From: Paracoccaceae bacterium
Lineage (GTDB): Bacteria > Pseudomonadota > Alphaproteobacteria > Rhodobacterales > Rhodobacteraceae
Direction of reading: 5' to 3'
Assembly: GCA_026709725.1 (NCBI GenBank)
Contig: JAPOSK010000265.1
Span: forward strand, 1 to 6,986
DNA: 6,986 nt
The translations under genes and the position numbers were made by a program. The notes under the pieces are model-generated. The model worked only from the letters and a program-made list of their open reading frames with translations. It ran no database searches and was not told where the DNA came from. Position 1 is the stretch's first letter. The number at the start of each line of letters is the position of its first letter. Positions 6,706 through 6,986 of this stretch are shown here, piece by piece.

Positions 6706-6734
6706 ATTTTCCATGAAATGGTGGCAATCGTCAA
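6706..6734 (-). promoter_or_regulatory. candidate sigma-70-type promoter for the regulator-kinase unit
   Basis: On the minus strand TTGACG (6734-6729) is separated by 17 bases from GAAAAT (6711-6706). The -35 matches five of six consensus bases and the -10 four of six, with ideal spacing. The -10 lies 66 bases before the regulator's ATG, giving a leader of about 60 bases. Promoters called by eye in a moderately GC-rich genome are error-prone. Confidence 0.4.
6711..6721. promoter_or_regulatory. inverted repeat CCAT-N3-ATGG, candidate operator
   Basis: CCATGAAATGG is a perfect inverted repeat with a three-base centre, lying in the spacer and touching the -10 of the candidate regulator promoter. 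A wider TTGAC (6701-6705) / GTCAA (6730-6734) inverted pair flanks it almost symmetrically. A protein bound here would block that promoter, so autoregulation by the SorC-type protein is a reasonable but unproven reading. Confidence 0.3.
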
Positions 6735-6765
6735 TCCTGCTTTGGGTACGGGTGTCGCTCGAATC

Positions 6766-6775
6766 GGGAATTCCC
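6766..6775. repeat. 10-base perfect palindrome upstream of the regulator
   Basis: GGGAATTCCC is a perfect inverted repeat about 130 bases upstream of the regulator start. It shares the GAATTC centre with the palindrome at 2004-2015 ahead of the fusion gene. It may be a shared binding site or coincidence. Confidence 0.25.
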
Positions 6776-6804
6776 CATGTCAAAAACCAATTCATGCAAC
6801 GCTG

Positions 6805-6986
6805 TCAATGCATGGCAAACGCCCCGACCTTCCGACCCGTTCCACCGGATATGGCAGCCATTTCCCTCACACCGGGCCAGCGCGTGGTCATGGCAGCACC
6901 GCAGATGTCCCCGGTCATGACACCACGCTCCTGGACAGACCTCATCGATGCGTCCTGCAGGGGCACCTGGACCAATCCCGTGACCG
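6805..6986 (-). CDS. possible 3' end of another minus-strand gene, unidentified
   Basis: The minus strand is open from the window edge to a TGA at 6807-6805, giving 59 residues ending in GRKVGAFAMH. About half of its codons begin with G, a usual sign of coding sequence, and the plus-strand alternative from 6812 scores worse on this. I do not recognise the peptide; it contains segments such as GVMTGDICGAAM and REMAAISGGTG, with no family motif I can name. It would end 165 bases before the regulator gene and run in the same direction. It may be a chance open frame. Confidence 0.3.
   Translation of the reverse strand, partial: VTGLVQVPLQDASMRSVQERGVMTGDICGAAMTTRWPGVREMAAISGGTGRKVGAFAMH

Larger units (their letters stand above)
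6640..6804. promoter_or_regulatory. non-coding region upstream of the regulator
   Basis: No convincing gene is seen on either strand in these 165 bases. The stretch is richer in A/T than the genes and holds a candidate promoter reading toward the regulator, an inverted repeat inside it, a GAATTC-centred palindrome, and several TTGAC/GTCAA words (plus strand TTGACA at 6701; GTCAA at 6730, 6779 and 6804). It is the natural place for control of the regulator-kinase unit. Confidence 0.55.

Noticed and set aside
6701..6730. Plus-strand promoter from TTGACA at 6701
   Set aside because: A perfect -35 word, but the bases 16-18 positions downstream do not resemble a -10 box and no convincing plus-strand gene follows.
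2043..6783. ATGT(C/G)AA as a shared operator word in both intergenic regions
   Set aside because: The ATGTCAA form, on either strand, also appears several times inside genes (for example near 391, 474, 3491, 3626 and 5138), where it simply encodes common dipeptides, so it is not specific to control regions.
6777..6918. Short plus-strand frame starting ATG at 6777
   Set aside because: It closes after about 46 codons, has a Trp/Pro/Arg/Ser-rich composition and no good ribosome site.
6812..6986. Plus-strand frame from ATG at 6812, open to the window edge, as a divergent gene
   Set aside because: No Shine-Dalgarno before it, many Pro and Met residues, and fewer G-starting codons than the overlapping minus-strand frame; it cannot be excluded without more sequence.

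Overview
The window is a carbohydrate or polyol uptake and catabolism locus, most likely from an alphaproteobacterium. That assignment is inference from gene content: a MalK/UgpC-type sugar ABC ATPase next to a stand-alone SDR, a fused class II aldolase/short-chain dehydrogenase of the rhizobial RhaD type, an FGGY kinase and a SorC-family regulator. The DNA is moderately GC-rich with G/C-leaning third codon positions. No RNA gene, insertion sequence, CRISPR array or broken gene is seen, so this is an intact metabolic gene cluster rather than a mobile island.

Layout. Positions 1-93 hold the last 30 codons of a plus-strand gene, possibly the substrate-binding protein of the transporter. The plus strand then carries an SDR oxidoreductase (170-892), the ABC transporter ATPase (902-1975) and, after a 129-base gap, a bifunctional aldolase/dehydrogenase (2105-4153). 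Forty-three bases further on, the minus strand carries an FGGY carbohydrate kinase (5687 to 4197) and upstream of it a SorC-family sugar-responsive regulator (6639 to 5701), 13 bases apart, so probably one transcript. The two units converge at about 4154-4196. Positions 6640-6804 look like the regulator's promoter region. The last ~180 bases may hold the 3' end of another minus-strand gene, but this is uncertain.

How the genes could work together (inference). A CUT1-type ABC importer, whose ATPase is here and whose other subunits should lie to the left, brings in a sugar or polyol. The stand-alone SDR could oxidise a polyol to a ketose, and the FGGY kinase would phosphorylate the ketose. The aldolase domain would split a ketose-1-phosphate into dihydroxyacetone phosphate and a short aldehyde, which the fused SDR domain would oxidise or reduce. 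The SorC regulator would sense a phosphorylated intermediate. The aldolase family is best known from L-rhamnose catabolism, but no rhamnose isomerase or mutarotase is visible, and the ATPase and regulator types fit polyol loci better. The true substrate is therefore open, and this is the most interesting question in the window.

The intergenic regions upstream of the fusion gene and the regulator gene hold several short symmetric or repeated sequences (a perfect 11-base direct repeat, two GAATTC-centred palindromes, and an inverted repeat inside a plausible sigma-70-type promoter). These are candidate regulator sites, unproven.
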